Source: an uncultured Actinomyces sp. (GTDB taxonomy: Bacteria; Actinomycetota; Actinomycetes; Actinomycetales; Actinomycetaceae). From it: 64,000 bases of DNA. Of the stretch, positions 25,401 through 33,002 are shown piece by piece. The position numbers and the translations under genes were made by a program. The stretch spans positions 74,673 to 138,672 of the forward strand of contig CALLSD010000060.1 in the NCBI GenBank assembly GCA_938014245.1, written 5' to 3'. How positions within the stretch are numbered: the first letter of the stretch is position 1; each line of letters begins with the position of its first letter. The notes beneath the pieces are model-generated. The model was not told the DNA's origin. It saw only the letters and a program-made list of their open reading frames with translations, and made no database searches.

Positions 25401-25873
25401 ACCCCGTCGTCGGTCTTGAAGCTCTCAGCGCAAGGGAACAGGAAAGGCTTTCCCTCATGCAAGAGAACTTCCGCTCTCTTGACTTGAGCTCTCTTATTCC
25501 TGTTGCCATCGAAGAGCCCTTCGCTCTGAACTATTCAGGAGTATCCGTTCAAGGTCGCATTGACGCTGTCTTTCGTGACTCGCATGGCAACGACATTGTC
25601 ATCGATTGGAAGACATCCCAAGTGCCCGGCCCCGCTACCAGCATCGAGAAATGGGAATACTACGCACGCCAGCTCCAGCTCTATCGTGTTGCATGGGCGA
25701 ATAAACGCGGTATTACGCCAGAACAGGTGCAGGCTAGTGTCTATTTCATTGGCGGGCCCGTGGACTTCTCTCTCGAAGACATCGCGAAAATTACCAACAA
25801 ACCAGTCGATCGACTGGAAAGCGACCTCGCCCGAGCACTGAGTGAACTCGTTGTGAATAACCCAAAGATCTAA
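22466..25873 (+). CDS. adnB: AdnB subunit of AdnAB helicase-nuclease
   Basis: The 1135-residue protein is the lead motor. It has intact SF1A helicase motifs: Q motif and Walker A (FLAPTEEQRAVI, VVAGAGAGKTTTMSQR), TFTRKAAGEL, motif II LLDEFQDTSVIQM, motif III VGDPSQAIYGWRGAS, motif V TIHSAKGLEWDSVAVFG, and motif VI YVAWTRARHDLLLLG. The C-terminal RecB-like nuclease shows LGTIFHMWVEKQL, VQGRIDAVF and IVIDWKTSQ with an adjacent QLQLYRVAW. No Cys cluster is visible here, unlike AdnA. The start ATG 22466 lies just past the adnA stop, with AAAGGAG about twelve bases before. The pair acts as a heterodimer at broken DNA ends. Confidence 0.94.
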   Translation: MDLRKLDVDEILRMATPRSKPFLAPTEEQRAVIQAPLEPLLVVAGAGAGKTTTMSQRVLYMVAHHGIDPERILGLTFTRKAAGELGLKMRQDLATLASNSGQEFVGEPTALTYNSFAARILGEYGATIGVDPDSRLIGQAQQVQVLSSIVENWRGEYPQSDEQYKPTATIVAAVLSLSGHIAEQNMTLDDGRIALSAFQKELEEVASISGKEPTGNLKKMIEANRNRLLLLDIAEAFESYKRAHGLIDFSDQLLLATQIVTSNKDVVRQVRSDYQAVLLDEFQDTSVIQMVFLSALFADHPTTAVGDPSQAIYGWRGASASALSDFLTRFSPCHDASQLVLSTAWRNDQTILDAANAIAQPLRGQARIGNGSNALTRESKPQRITVPVLAPRPNAGCGQVSTSYPLTYDEQLQAVVEFARQHRVQDEHGKWNTCAVLSRRRSDFPAIERALKDADIPVQVVGLGGLLDQAAVSDVRAALDLAADPANAPALMRLVTGMDIGASDLLVLNQYAKQQAHQMTQGLVAHPEFSLIEAIDQLPPIGWHSSSGGPEFSEVAHQRLSLLAKRLQVIRQGMGRALDEQVERAISILGLREAIMSDPLGDQGMEMLDAFVDIAAEYEAQVSGADLPGFLAWLQVAEDEEKGLAIPVSATRPDAVQLLTIHSAKGLEWDSVAVFGLQDSVFPDHKSKPRDWKQDPPGTTEWFSSIEELPYPVRRDYADLPHMVPEEYSSMGIVEYFDLLAQEAERKTTTPMSIFNKHVASNKDANQTADTVHSRQGIHHELEERRLAYVAWTRARHDLLLLGSWVGATSVTPRDPSRYLMETVNALGLDESTIAARPEEDIADQSLIEIDPRLRQYPILPGRSRQLVNASATRVQELIDTPTQLLEETLKTQLDNPLVRDTFLLMTERERARQDATEIRIDRVPATSISTLIDDGDSWVRRLRRPLPTPPQRSSLLGTIFHMWVEKQLHLTTGELWDNPVVGLEALSAREQERLSLMQENFRSLDLSSLIPVAIEEPFALNYSGVSVQGRIDAVFRDSHGNDIVIDWKTSQVPGPATSIEKWEYYARQLQLYRVAWANKRGITPEQVQASVYFIGGPVDFSLEDIAKITNKPVDRLESDLARALSELVVNNPKI

Positions 25874-25882
25874 AGAAAAAGA

Positions 25883-25909
25883 GGTGGTCCCGCAAAGCGC
25901 GGGACCACC
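25883..25909. terminator. Bidirectional terminator between adnB and the phosphotransferase gene
   Basis: GGTGGTCCCGC at 25883-25893 pairs with GCGGGACCACC at 25899-25909 around AAAGC. An A run precedes it (25873-25880), so it ends in Ts when read from the minus-strand gene. It serves the convergent genes on both sides. Confidence 0.8.
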
Positions 25910-25916
25910 AATAGGT

Positions 25917-27092
25917 CTACTCGTGCGTCGGCAAAATAGCACTCATATCGAGGTGCTCTGTTGGTCCCTCGATCGCATCCGTGTGCCCCGCCTCGGTCTC
26001 AACCTCACCAGAAGGAGGAAGCTCTGCTTCGGTGTGCGCATCCTGAACTGATTGCGCATCCTGAACTGGGTGCGCGGCCTGGGCTGCGCGCACGTTCTTG
26101 GCTGTAGGAGCGGCCTCGGGCGATTCCGAATGCGCCGGCGCGACATCGGCTTCCTCGTGGCGCTTTGCGGAAGGTGTCTCACCGATGCTCGCCGACAAAT
26201 CGGCCAACATTGCCCGGGCCTCGTCAACGATTTCTGAATCATCACTATGCAGGCCATGGACCAGCCAACGCACCACAGCGAGCTCGGACAAAAGCTCCGC
26301 GCGCTCAAGCAGATGCAAATCCTTCTCGGAACGCGTCTGCTGGTAGGCCTCGTGGAAACGCTCCAAAAACTCATCGGAAGCGCGAGCAAAAACCCACGCA
26401 ATATCAACAGCTGGATCTCCCACGTGTGCCGAAGAAAAACCAGTCAGCGCGCAGACCCGACCGTGATCGACATGGATCGATGTCTCGGACAGATCGCCGT
26501 GGATAGGGGAAGGGAGGAAGCGCCACAGGGACAAATTCTCCAAGGACTCTTCCCAGCGGTCCCACAAGTTCGCAGGAATAACGACTTCCTGCGCGGCCTC
26601 GTCCAAGACCGCCTGATGGCGATCGCGACACTCGATAGCTGAATACGCGGGAAGATTAGCCCCCGTGTAGATGAGCTCAGGAAGATTGTGCAGGGCCGCC
26701 AGCGCGTTCCCCAAAGACGCGGGAAGCAAATGAGGATCGTCGAAATCCGAGGTTTCCATGACTCGACCGCCAAGATCGCGGTGAACCATGACTCGATCGC
26801 CCTCGGGGGTGCGGGTAAAACCAGCAGGACGTGGAATTTCAAAAGGGATCTTCGAAAAATCGTGAGCTTTCCCAAGGCGCTCTAAGACGGCGTTTTGGGC
26901 CTCCATGTCCAAACCACCAACCGTGTCATGTGGACATACGACCATCCAGCGGTCGCCAGAAGTGTCGATGAGACCGGTGACCGAGAGGACTTCATCGCTG
27001 AACTGCGGGGGACGCAGTCCGGCAACTTCAAGGCGGGGGACCGCCACTGTCGCAAGGGCAGCAAGTTCGTAGGGGGTCTTTGATCGAGTCAC
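25917..27092 (-). CDS. Phosphotransferase-fold (APH) protein with altered catalytic residues
   Basis: The 391-residue protein has an aminoglycoside-phosphotransferase fold: an N-lobe (about 1-110) and a C-lobe with PIHGDLSETSIHVDHGRVC and FSSAHVGDPAVDIAWVFAR. In active APH enzymes the first motif is HGDxxxxN and the second begins with a metal-binding Asp. Here the Asn is Ser (HGDLSETS) and the Asp position reads Gly (LTGFSSAHVGDP). The enzyme may therefore be inactive or a pseudokinase. The C-terminal 100 residues are Ala/Glu-rich with an imperfect repeat (VQDAQSVQDAHTE). Start is taken as GTG 27092 with AAGGT upstream. Streptomyces also has such a gene beside its AdnAB-like helicases, as I recall. 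Confidence 0.75.
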   Translation of the reverse strand: MTRSKTPYELAALATVAVPRLEVAGLRPPQFSDEVLSVTGLIDTSGDRWMVVCPHDTVGGLDMEAQNAVLERLGKAHDFSKIPFEIPRPAGFTRTPEGDRVMVHRDLGGRVMETSDFDDPHLLPASLGNALAALHNLPELIYTGANLPAYSAIECRDRHQAVLDEAAQEVVIPANLWDRWEESLENLSLWRFLPSPIHGDLSETSIHVDHGRVCALTGFSSAHVGDPAVDIAWVFARASDEFLERFHEAYQQTRSEKDLHLLERAELLSELAVVRWLVHGLHSDDSEIVDEARAMLADLSASIGETPSAKRHEEADVAPAHSESPEAAPTAKNVRAAQAAHPVQDAQSVQDAHTEAELPPSGEVETEAGHTDAIEGPTEHLDMSAILPTHE

Positions 27093-27241
27093 GTTCTTGA
27101 CCTTAGCGGTAGCATTCGCGCCAATACAGCAGGCGCAGCGATCATCAGTAAATTCATAACGTGATGAGGGTCTAAGCAATGGGGGGTCCATATGTTGGAA
27201 AAGAGAGAGTAAATGAAAACCAGTGGTGCAATGATCGAGAC

Positions 27242-28606
27242 ATGAGCGAAAAGTTTGATACATCTCGACTTCCCCGCGAGCTCTCCTCCGTCTTTGAGGA
27301 ATTGGTTGCTCGCGATCCGCACCAGCTTGAGTTCCATCAGGCTGTTTATGAGGTTCTCATGACCCTCACGCCTCTGGTTACACGCAAGCCTGAATACCAG
27401 GATCTGGCTATTTTTGAACGAATTACAGAACCTGAACGCCAAGTCATGTTCCGTGTGCCTTGGAGCGATGATCAAGGACAAATCCACGTCAACCGCGGAT
27501 TCCGTGTTCAATTCAATTCGGCTCTCGGCCCCTACAAGGGCGGTCTGCGCTTCCACCCTTCGGTAAACCTATCCATCATTAAGTTCTTGGGTTTTGAGCA
27601 GATCTTTAAGAACTCTTTGACCGGCCTGCCCATGGGCGGCGCAAAGGGCGGTGCGAACTTTAACCCCAAGGGCAAGTCTGACGCTGAAATCATGCGTTTT
27701 TGCCAGTCCTTCATGACCGAGCTCCAGCGTCACATTGGTCCCGATACTGACGTTCCTGCGGGCGATATTGGTGTTGGCGGCCGCGAGATCGGTTACCTTT
27801 TCGGTCAGTATCGTCGTCTGCGCAATAGCTTCGATGCCGGTGTCCTCACTGGCAAAGGGCTGACCTGGGGAGGTTCCTTCGCGCGAACCGAGGCAACCGG
27901 TTACGGCCTCGTCTACTTTGCCGAGGAAATGCTCCGCGCTCGCGGCACTTCTTTTGATGGCAAGCGCGTCGTTGTTTCCGGTTCCGGAAACGTTGCAATC
28001 TACGCGACTGAAAAGGCTCAAGAACTCGGCGCAACGGTTGTTGCAGTCTCTGACTCCTCCGGTTTCGTTGTTGACGAGGCAGGCATTGATGTTGAACTGC
28101 TCAAGGACGTGAAGGAACGCCGTCGTGGACGCGTCAGCGACTACGCAAACCAGCGTTCAAGCGCTCGCTTCAGTGCTGAGGGCTCGATCTGGGAAGTTCC
28201 CTGTGACGTCGCACTTCCGTGTGCAACTCAAAATGAGCTCCCCCTTGAGGGCGTCCAGGCTTTGATCCGTAACGGCGTGCAGATGGTTGCGGAGGGCGCA
28301 AACATGCCCACCACTCCCGAGGCCATTGATGAGCTGCGTAGTGCCGGTGTCCTTTACGCGCCGGGTAAGGCATCCAATGCTGGCGGTGTTGCGACTTCCG
28401 GTCTTGAGATGCAGCAGAACTCGGGTCGAACCCAGTGGCCTTTCGAGGAAACTGACGCGAAGCTGCACCAGATCATGGTGGGAATCCATGAGAACTGCTT
28501 GGCTACCGCGGACGAATATGGGGTGCCCGGAGACTATGTCGCCGGCGCAAACCTTGCTGGTTTCATCAAGGTTGCAGATGCAATGGTCGCTCAGGGCCTG
28601 ATCTAA
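27242..28606 (+). CDS. gdhA: NADP-type glutamate dehydrogenase
   Basis: The 454-residue enzyme interconverts 2-oxoglutarate plus ammonia and glutamate. It contains PWSDDQGQIHVNRGFRVQFN, the substrate-binding segment GPYKGGLRFHPSVNLSI, the catalytic lysine region LPMGGAKGGANFNPKGKSD, DVPAGDIGVGGREIGYLFGQ, and the Rossmann turn VVSGSGNVAIYATEKA. The final part NAGGVATSGLEMQQNS is typical of hexameric GDH50s. The length fits the family. ATG 27242 is chosen as the family N-terminus (MSEKFDTSRL). The ribosome binding site is weak. The gene is monocistronic, divergent from the APH-fold gene and closed by a terminator. Confidence 0.96.
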   Translation: MSEKFDTSRLPRELSSVFEELVARDPHQLEFHQAVYEVLMTLTPLVTRKPEYQDLAIFERITEPERQVMFRVPWSDDQGQIHVNRGFRVQFNSALGPYKGGLRFHPSVNLSIIKFLGFEQIFKNSLTGLPMGGAKGGANFNPKGKSDAEIMRFCQSFMTELQRHIGPDTDVPAGDIGVGGREIGYLFGQYRRLRNSFDAGVLTGKGLTWGGSFARTEATGYGLVYFAEEMLRARGTSFDGKRVVVSGSGNVAIYATEKAQELGATVVAVSDSSGFVVDEAGIDVELLKDVKERRRGRVSDYANQRSSARFSAEGSIWEVPCDVALPCATQNELPLEGVQALIRNGVQMVAEGANMPTTPEAIDELRSAGVLYAPGKASNAGGVATSGLEMQQNSGRTQWPFEETDAKLHQIMVGIHENCLATADEYGVPGDYVAGANLAGFIKVADAMVAQGLI

Positions 28607-28622
28607 TTCGCAGGCTGTTTCA

Positions 28623-28657
28623 GGGGGCTTCACGCCGGTGGGCGTGGAGCCCCCTTT
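28623..28657 (+). terminator. Rho-independent terminator after gdhA
   Basis: GGGGGCTTCACGCC at 28623-28636 pairs with GGCGTGGAGCCCCC at 28641-28654 around GGTG, with one G-U pair, and is followed by TTT. It is 16 bases past the gdhA stop. Confidence 0.88.
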
Positions 28658-28784
28658 CCTGTACAAGGCGGGGGAGTGCGCTCAATGAAACAGAGGGACT
28701 TCCTTTGGGGCTAGTGCGAAATGCAGGGCGCGCGTAGCATTTTCGATATCGCAATGATGCGGGCAGTGGACACGCGGAGGTTCA

Positions 28785-29399
28785 GTGATGTTCTGGGATC
28801 GGGTTGCGCCCCTTTATGACTTCTTCGAAAACACATTTAATCGCGGCGTGTATGGCGGAACAGGCGTCGCTGTCGCTCAGCTGGTTGGCCTCGAAGACGA
28901 GGTCCTTGAATGCGCCTGCGGAACCGGTGCAATCAGCACCTTCCTTGCGCCGATGTGCAAGAAGCTGGTTGCTACCGACTTTTCTGAGGGAATGCTCAAA
29001 CAAGCACGGAAGAAACTTGCGAAATATCGCAATGTTACGGTCGAAAGAGCTGACATCACAAAGTTGCATTACGCGGACGATTCCTTCGACATCGTCATCG
29101 CAGGTAATGTCATCCATCTGCTTCCAGATCCTGGTGCTGCCATGAGGGAACTTGAACGAGTCGTCCGCGCCGGAGGCACTATCGTCGTCCCGACTTACGT
29201 CAAGCGTCGGCCAAGCAAACAAGGAATAATCCCGAAGATCCTTGCGAAGCTCGGTGCTGACTTCAAGGAACAATTCGATGTGGACTCCTATCGAGCTTTC
29301 TTTGAAAAATTGGGATACCGCAACGTTACCTACACCGTTATTGACGGCCGCATTCCTTGTGTGATTGCTTCCTTCACCTGTAACAATGAAGAGCAATAG
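28785..29399 (+). CDS. Class I SAM-dependent methyltransferase (type 11)
   Basis: The 204-residue protein starts MFWDRVAPLYDFFENTFNRG and has the SAM motifs VLECACGTGAISTFLAPMC (motif I, with an unusual Cys-Ala in place of the second Gly), ATDFSEGML, VERADITKLHYADDSFDIVIAG and RAGGTIVVPTYVK. This is a UbiE/type 11-like fold that often methylates small molecules or lipids; the substrate is unknown. GGAGG upstream supports the ATG. A GyrI-like gene follows 31 bases later on the same strand, so both may be one transcript. Confidence 0.85.
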   Translation: MMFWDRVAPLYDFFENTFNRGVYGGTGVAVAQLVGLEDEVLECACGTGAISTFLAPMCKKLVATDFSEGMLKQARKKLAKYRNVTVERADITKLHYADDSFDIVIAGNVIHLLPDPGAAMRELERVVRAGGTIVVPTYVKRRPSKQGIIPKILAKLGADFKEQFDVDSYRAFFEKLGYRNVTYTVIDGRIPCVIASFTCNNEEQ

Positions 29400-29430
29400 T
29401 CGTCACTGTTGAGCTCATCCGGAGTCTGAG

Positions 29431-30072
29431 ATGGCATTTGATTTTAAGAAGGAATATAAGGAACTCTACGCGCCTAAGAAAGGGCCGAGTATCGTTGAAG
29501 TTCCACCGATGCGCTTCGTCGCTGTGCGTGGTAGTGGAGACCCTAATGACGCGGAGGGTGCTTACCAAAGGGCAATTTCTGTCCTATATGCCATTTCCTA
29601 CACGATCAAGATGAGCAAGAAAGGCTCCCGTCAGATTGACGGATACGTCGATTTCGTCGTACCGCCACTCGAGGGATTCTGGTGGCAAGACGGTGTCGAG
29701 GGCGCTGACTATTCCCACAAAGAGGCTTTCAACTGGATTTCCGTTATCCGGCTGCCTGACTTTGTTTCGCGCGAGGATTTCGACTGGGCGGTCCAGGAAG
29801 CGACGAAGAAAAAGAAAGTTGACTGCTCGGTGGCTGAGTACCTCACGATAGAAGAAGGCTTGTGCGTGCAGTGCCTGCACATTGGCAGCTACGACGATGA
29901 GCCCGCCACTGTCGAGGCCATGCACGCCTATGCGCGTGAGTGCGGATACGCGATCGACCTGACGCAAGAGCGGCGTCACCACGAAATCTATCTTTCAGAC
30001 GCACGCAAAGTGGCACCTGACAAGCTCAAAACGATCATCCGCCACCCGATCAAAGTTTCACAACAGGAGTAA
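29431..30072 (+). CDS. GyrI-like small-molecule-binding protein
   Basis: The 213-residue protein opens with MAFDFKKEYKELYAPKKGPS and IVEVPPMRFVAVRGSGDPN, the usual start of stand-alone GyrI-like proteins. Other recognisable elements are YAISYTIKMSKKG, DFVVPPLEGFWWQ and CLHIGSYDDEPATVEAMHAYA. Members bind or hydrolyse hydrophobic small molecules (SOUL/GyrI superfamily) and have been tied to multidrug handling. No DNA-binding domain is fused. It may pair with the methyltransferase upstream, which is inference from spacing only. Confidence 0.85.
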   Translation: MAFDFKKEYKELYAPKKGPSIVEVPPMRFVAVRGSGDPNDAEGAYQRAISVLYAISYTIKMSKKGSRQIDGYVDFVVPPLEGFWWQDGVEGADYSHKEAFNWISVIRLPDFVSREDFDWAVQEATKKKKVDCSVAEYLTIEEGLCVQCLHIGSYDDEPATVEAMHAYARECGYAIDLTQERRHHEIYLSDARKVAPDKLKTIIRHPIKVSQQE

Positions 30073-30157
30073 TGAACGAGTGTCTTCGCTTTTTCGCTCG
30101 CCTTTCTTGACGGTGTGGGCATAATGGTGAGAGCGCGGTGGGGAGGTGAAGAAACCG

Positions 30158-30985
30158 ATGTGGATAGTGGCCGTAGTGGTGCTGGTCGTCTCGTGGAGCC
30201 TGGCTTTTCTCATGCTTGCCCTGCTTGTGCGTGCTCAGCATGAGCTCAAACGAGTTCTTGCAGAAAAAGAACGGCTGCGTCAATTGCATCAGGACTACAT
30301 TGCCGGCCCCGCGGTCCTTTCACACGAATTACGCACCCCTTTGACTGTCGTTCGAGGAGCAGCTGAATTACTCGCTGATGGTTCTGCTGGCCCCATGAAC
30401 GAGATGCAATTGAAATTCGCCAAAACGATCGCCGAGAACTCGAACCAGGTCATCGAGATGGCGGAGGACATGCTTGCAGAAATCCGGATGGAATCTGATC
30501 TGTTTAATCTTCGCTTGAAACGGGTTGAAATGCGTGAACTTGTTCGGCACAATGTTGCGCAACTTCGCCGCTTCCATTCGGCACCAATCCGCCTTGAAAA
30601 TCATGGGGCTCCCATCCACATGTCCGTTGACCCGCGTTTGATGGGGCAGGCGATCGCTAATGTCATCAACAACGCTGCGCGTCACGCGGGTGATGGCGTC
30701 TCGATCCTCGTGAGCGTTCAAGACTCCGATGAAGATGTGACAATCGCAGTTGTTGATGATGGGCGCGGAATGACACCTGAAGAAAAAGAACGCCTCTTCA
30801 TTCCCTTCGATACCGGAGGATCCTTGCGTCCTGGAACGGGACTTGGAATGATGCTCACGCAAAAGATCCTGAGGTTGCACGGAGGAACGATCCTTGTCGA
30901 TACGATTGCTTCTAAAGGAACGACGTTTTATCTGACGATCCCGCGATCGCAGCGCAGCGCAACGGTGCCAAAGGAGGAGCAATGA
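30158..30985 (+). CDS. Sensor histidine kinase lacking an extracellular sensor domain
   Basis: The 275-residue kinase has one N-terminal transmembrane helix (about 1-25, MWIVAVVVLVVSWSLAFLML), a short coiled linker, a HisKA domain with phospho-acceptor His56 (LSHELRTPLTVVRGA), and a HATPase_c domain (N box IANVINNAARHA, G1 VVDDGRGMT, G2 GTGLGMML). No periplasmic, PAS or HAMP domain is visible. ATG 30158 is chosen since a near-perfect GGGGAGGTGA precedes it by eight bases; the GTG at 30146 would lie inside that site. Its stop overlaps the response regulator start (ATGA). A binding-protein transporter follows, so the signal may come through the binding protein or membrane. Confidence 0.92.
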   Translation: MWIVAVVVLVVSWSLAFLMLALLVRAQHELKRVLAEKERLRQLHQDYIAGPAVLSHELRTPLTVVRGAAELLADGSAGPMNEMQLKFAKTIAENSNQVIEMAEDMLAEIRMESDLFNLRLKRVEMRELVRHNVAQLRRFHSAPIRLENHGAPIHMSVDPRLMGQAIANVINNAARHAGDGVSILVSVQDSDEDVTIAVVDDGRGMTPEEKERLFIPFDTGGSLRPGTGLGMMLTQKILRLHGGTILVDTIASKGTTFYLTIPRSQRSATVPKEEQ

Positions 30986-31656
30986 CGACAACCGCTTTAG
31001 TTGTTGATGATGAACCTCAGATTTTGATGATCATCAAGTTTGCCCTTGAAACCGCGGGTATTACGGTAGAGACCGCCAGTGATGGTGGGCGTGCATGGGA
31101 TAAATTCACGAAGAAGTACTACGACCTCGTCGTACTCGACTTAATGATTCCCGTGATCTCTGGAATTTCGCTTGCGCAAAGAATCCGTGCAATGAGTGAC
31201 GTTCCGATCATCATGATTACTGCTTTGTCAGAAGAGTCTGACCGGATCAAAGGACTTGAAAGCGGCGCAGACGACTACATCACCAAACCGTTTAGTCCCA
31301 AAGAGTTGACCTTGCGCGCGCAATCCCTTCTTCGGCGTTCAAAGGGGCTGACATCTGAGGTAGTGACGAACGGCCCTTTGCGTGTTGATATGCGTCAGCA
31401 CAAGGCGTTTGTTTTTGGTGTCCCCGTTGTCCTCTCAAGCATTGAGAGGCGTTTCCTCGAAGTGCTTGTGCAAAATCTTGGCGAGCCCGTCACCTATCGC
31501 GAACTGCTGAATTCCGTATGGGAAACGCAGGATGAGTCGGGTGGAAAAGACATGATCAAGATGACGGCGTATCGTCTGCGGGGATCGCTAGGCCCAGAAG
31601 GGGCCGCCCTCGTTCAATCGGTTCGCTCCGTCGGCTACATGATGCCCGAACTTTAG
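30982..31656 (+). CDS. OmpR/PhoB-family response regulator
   Basis: The 224-residue protein has a receiver domain with the acidic pair Asp9-Asp10, phospho-acceptor Asp53 (VVLDLMIPVISG) and Lys102 (TKPFSPKEL). A winged-helix DNA-binding domain follows (about 128-224: LSSIERRFLEVLVQN ... YRELLNSVWE ... MIKMTAYRLRGSLG). It overlaps the kinase gene by four bases, so the two form a pair. AAAGGAGGAGC precedes the ATG. The next gene downstream starts 131 bases later after direct repeats that could be its binding site. Confidence 0.95.
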   Translation: MTTTALVVDDEPQILMIIKFALETAGITVETASDGGRAWDKFTKKYYDLVVLDLMIPVISGISLAQRIRAMSDVPIIMITALSEESDRIKGLESGADDYITKPFSPKELTLRAQSLLRRSKGLTSEVVTNGPLRVDMRQHKAFVFGVPVVLSSIERRFLEVLVQNLGEPVTYRELLNSVWETQDESGGKDMIKMTAYRLRGSLGPEGAALVQSVRSVGYMMPEL

Positions 31657-31682
31657 TAACACCTTAGTTACCAGCCGTTACC
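31653..31682 (+). promoter_or_regulatory. Direct-repeat array at the binding-protein gene promoter
   Basis: TTAGTAAC begins at 31653 and TTAGTTACC at 31664, eleven bases later. GTTACC at 31667-31672 recurs at 31677-31682, ten bases on. Repeats at one helical turn are typical of OmpR/PhoB-type response regulator sites. The array begins at the response regulator stop codon and lies about 105 bases before the binding-protein start. Target assignment is inference. Confidence 0.4.
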
Positions 31683-31787
31683 GCAGTGCCGCTATCGGGT
31701 GCATCCGAGAGTCCACAATGGACCTGAGAGAGCACGCCTGCGAAGTCGATGCTCCTTACAGATTCCTCGATTCAAAGGAGAATCCCG

Positions 31788-32846
31788 ATGAAGAAGAACT
31801 TCATCTCCCTGATTGCACTCGGCGCAGTCGGAGCCTTCACCCTGTCCGGATGCATCGTCAATGAACAGGGCAGTGACAACAACGGCGGAAACGGATCCGA
31901 GCAGTCTTTGACCATCGCGTGTGGTGCAATGGAAGATCTCTGCCAGAAGTGGACCGAGACTTTCACCGCGCAGACCGGAATCAAGACGAGCTACGTTCGC
32001 CTGTCTTCGGGTGAAACCGTTGCACGTCTGGACTCGGCCAAGGACAACCCGGAGTTCGACGTCTGGCACGGCGGCCCCGTGGATGGCTATGGTGCAGCAG
32101 TCGAAAAGGGCCTGATCGAGGCCTACGATTCCCCGACCGCAAAGGAAATTCCGGACAAGTACAAGGATCCGAACCACAACTGGACCGGTGTCTACGTGGG
32201 CGTTCTGGGCTTCTGCTCGAACAAGAAGGTCCTGGACGAAAGGGGCTTGGCTGTTCCCGAATCGTGGAGCGACCTCCTCAAGCCTGAGCTCAAGGGGCAG
32301 GTCTCGACCGCACACCCCTCGACCTCGGGTACCGCTTTCACGACACTCTGGACCCAGGTCGTTCTTGGTGGTAGCGAGAATGCAGGCATCGATTACATGA
32401 AGAAGATGCACGCCAATGTTCTGCAGTACACCAAGTCCGGTACTGCTCCCGGCCAGATTGCCGGCCGCGGTGAGGTCGCAGTTGGCCTCGTCTTCTCGCA
32501 CGACTGCGTGAAGTACCGTGACGAGGGCATGAAGGACCTGGTCGTCTCCTTCCCGAAGGAAGGCACCGGCTACGAGATCGGTGGTGTTGCTCTGATTAAG
32601 AACTCGAAGCACTCCGAAGCCGCGAAGAAGTACATCGACTGGGCAATTTCTGCTGACGCTCAGAACATCGGTCAGACGGTTGGATCGAACCAGATTCTCA
32701 CCAACCCGAATGCTAAGACCAATGACAAGATGGCCAAGCTCGACGAAATCAACTTGATCGACTACAACTTTGCCGCAGCCGCGGCTGCAAAGCCTGAATT
32801 GACCAAGCGCTTCGACGAAGAGGTTGCCGCTAAGCCGCGCGAGTAA
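31788..32846 (+). CDS. ABC transporter substrate-binding lipoprotein, FbpA/AfuA type
   Basis: The 352-residue protein has a lipoprotein signal peptide (lipobox LSGC, Cys22) and then a class II periplasmic-binding fold: LTIACGAMEDLCQKWTETF, FDVWHGGPVDGYGAAVEKG, GVYVGVLGFCSNKKVL and PSTSGTAFTTLWTQV. It belongs to the iron(III)/2-aminoethylphosphonate/hexose-phosphate group. The typical FbpA Tyr pair for iron is not evident. His238-Asp239 and Glu263 (FSHDC ... GYEIGG) resemble the phosphosugar-contacting His-Asp ... Glu that I recall for AfuA. An anionic or phosphorylated solute is thus as likely as iron. AAAGGAG seven bases before ATG 31788 fixes the start. It lies between the response regulator and the permease. 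Confidence 0.85.
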   Translation: MKKNFISLIALGAVGAFTLSGCIVNEQGSDNNGGNGSEQSLTIACGAMEDLCQKWTETFTAQTGIKTSYVRLSSGETVARLDSAKDNPEFDVWHGGPVDGYGAAVEKGLIEAYDSPTAKEIPDKYKDPNHNWTGVYVGVLGFCSNKKVLDERGLAVPESWSDLLKPELKGQVSTAHPSTSGTAFTTLWTQVVLGGSENAGIDYMKKMHANVLQYTKSGTAPGQIAGRGEVAVGLVFSHDCVKYRDEGMKDLVVSFPKEGTGYEIGGVALIKNSKHSEAAKKYIDWAISADAQNIGQTVGSNQILTNPNAKTNDKMAKLDEINLIDYNFAAAAAAKPELTKRFDEEVAAKPRE

Positions 32847-32859
32847 TTCGCGCTTCAGC

Positions 32860-32908
32860 GGGAGGGGGCAGCGCTCAACATGTCCCTGCGTTGTCCCCTC
32901 CCTTCTCT
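32860..32908 (+). terminator. Intra-operon hairpin (attenuator-like) after the binding-protein gene
   Basis: GGGAGGGGGCAGCG at 32860-32873 can pair with CGTTGTCCCCTCCC at 32889-32902 with two weak positions, and is followed by a pyrimidine-rich TTCTCTCTTTCTT. It lies between the binding-protein and permease genes. Partial termination here would give more binding protein than membrane components, as is common for such operons. Confidence 0.6.
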
Positions 32909-33002
32909 CTTTCTTGATCTGTGCGCCCGCTGATGGGTGCGCCCAATGCAGGGAAAACCCGCCTCAAAGATGTGCGGACATCCCGTAAAGATTGGATTTT
33001 TA

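Noticed and set aside
26037..26075. Tandem DNA repeat (TGCGCATCCTGAACTG twice)
   Set aside because: It is a short in-frame duplication within the low-complexity tail of the phosphotransferase-fold protein, not an independent element.
31690..31787. TPP-like riboswitch before the binding-protein gene (CGGGTGC ... CTGAGA ... GAAGTCGATG)
   Set aside because: The 5' motifs look similar but the conserved GGNTAATNCC core and its pairing are missing, so the resemblance is probably chance.
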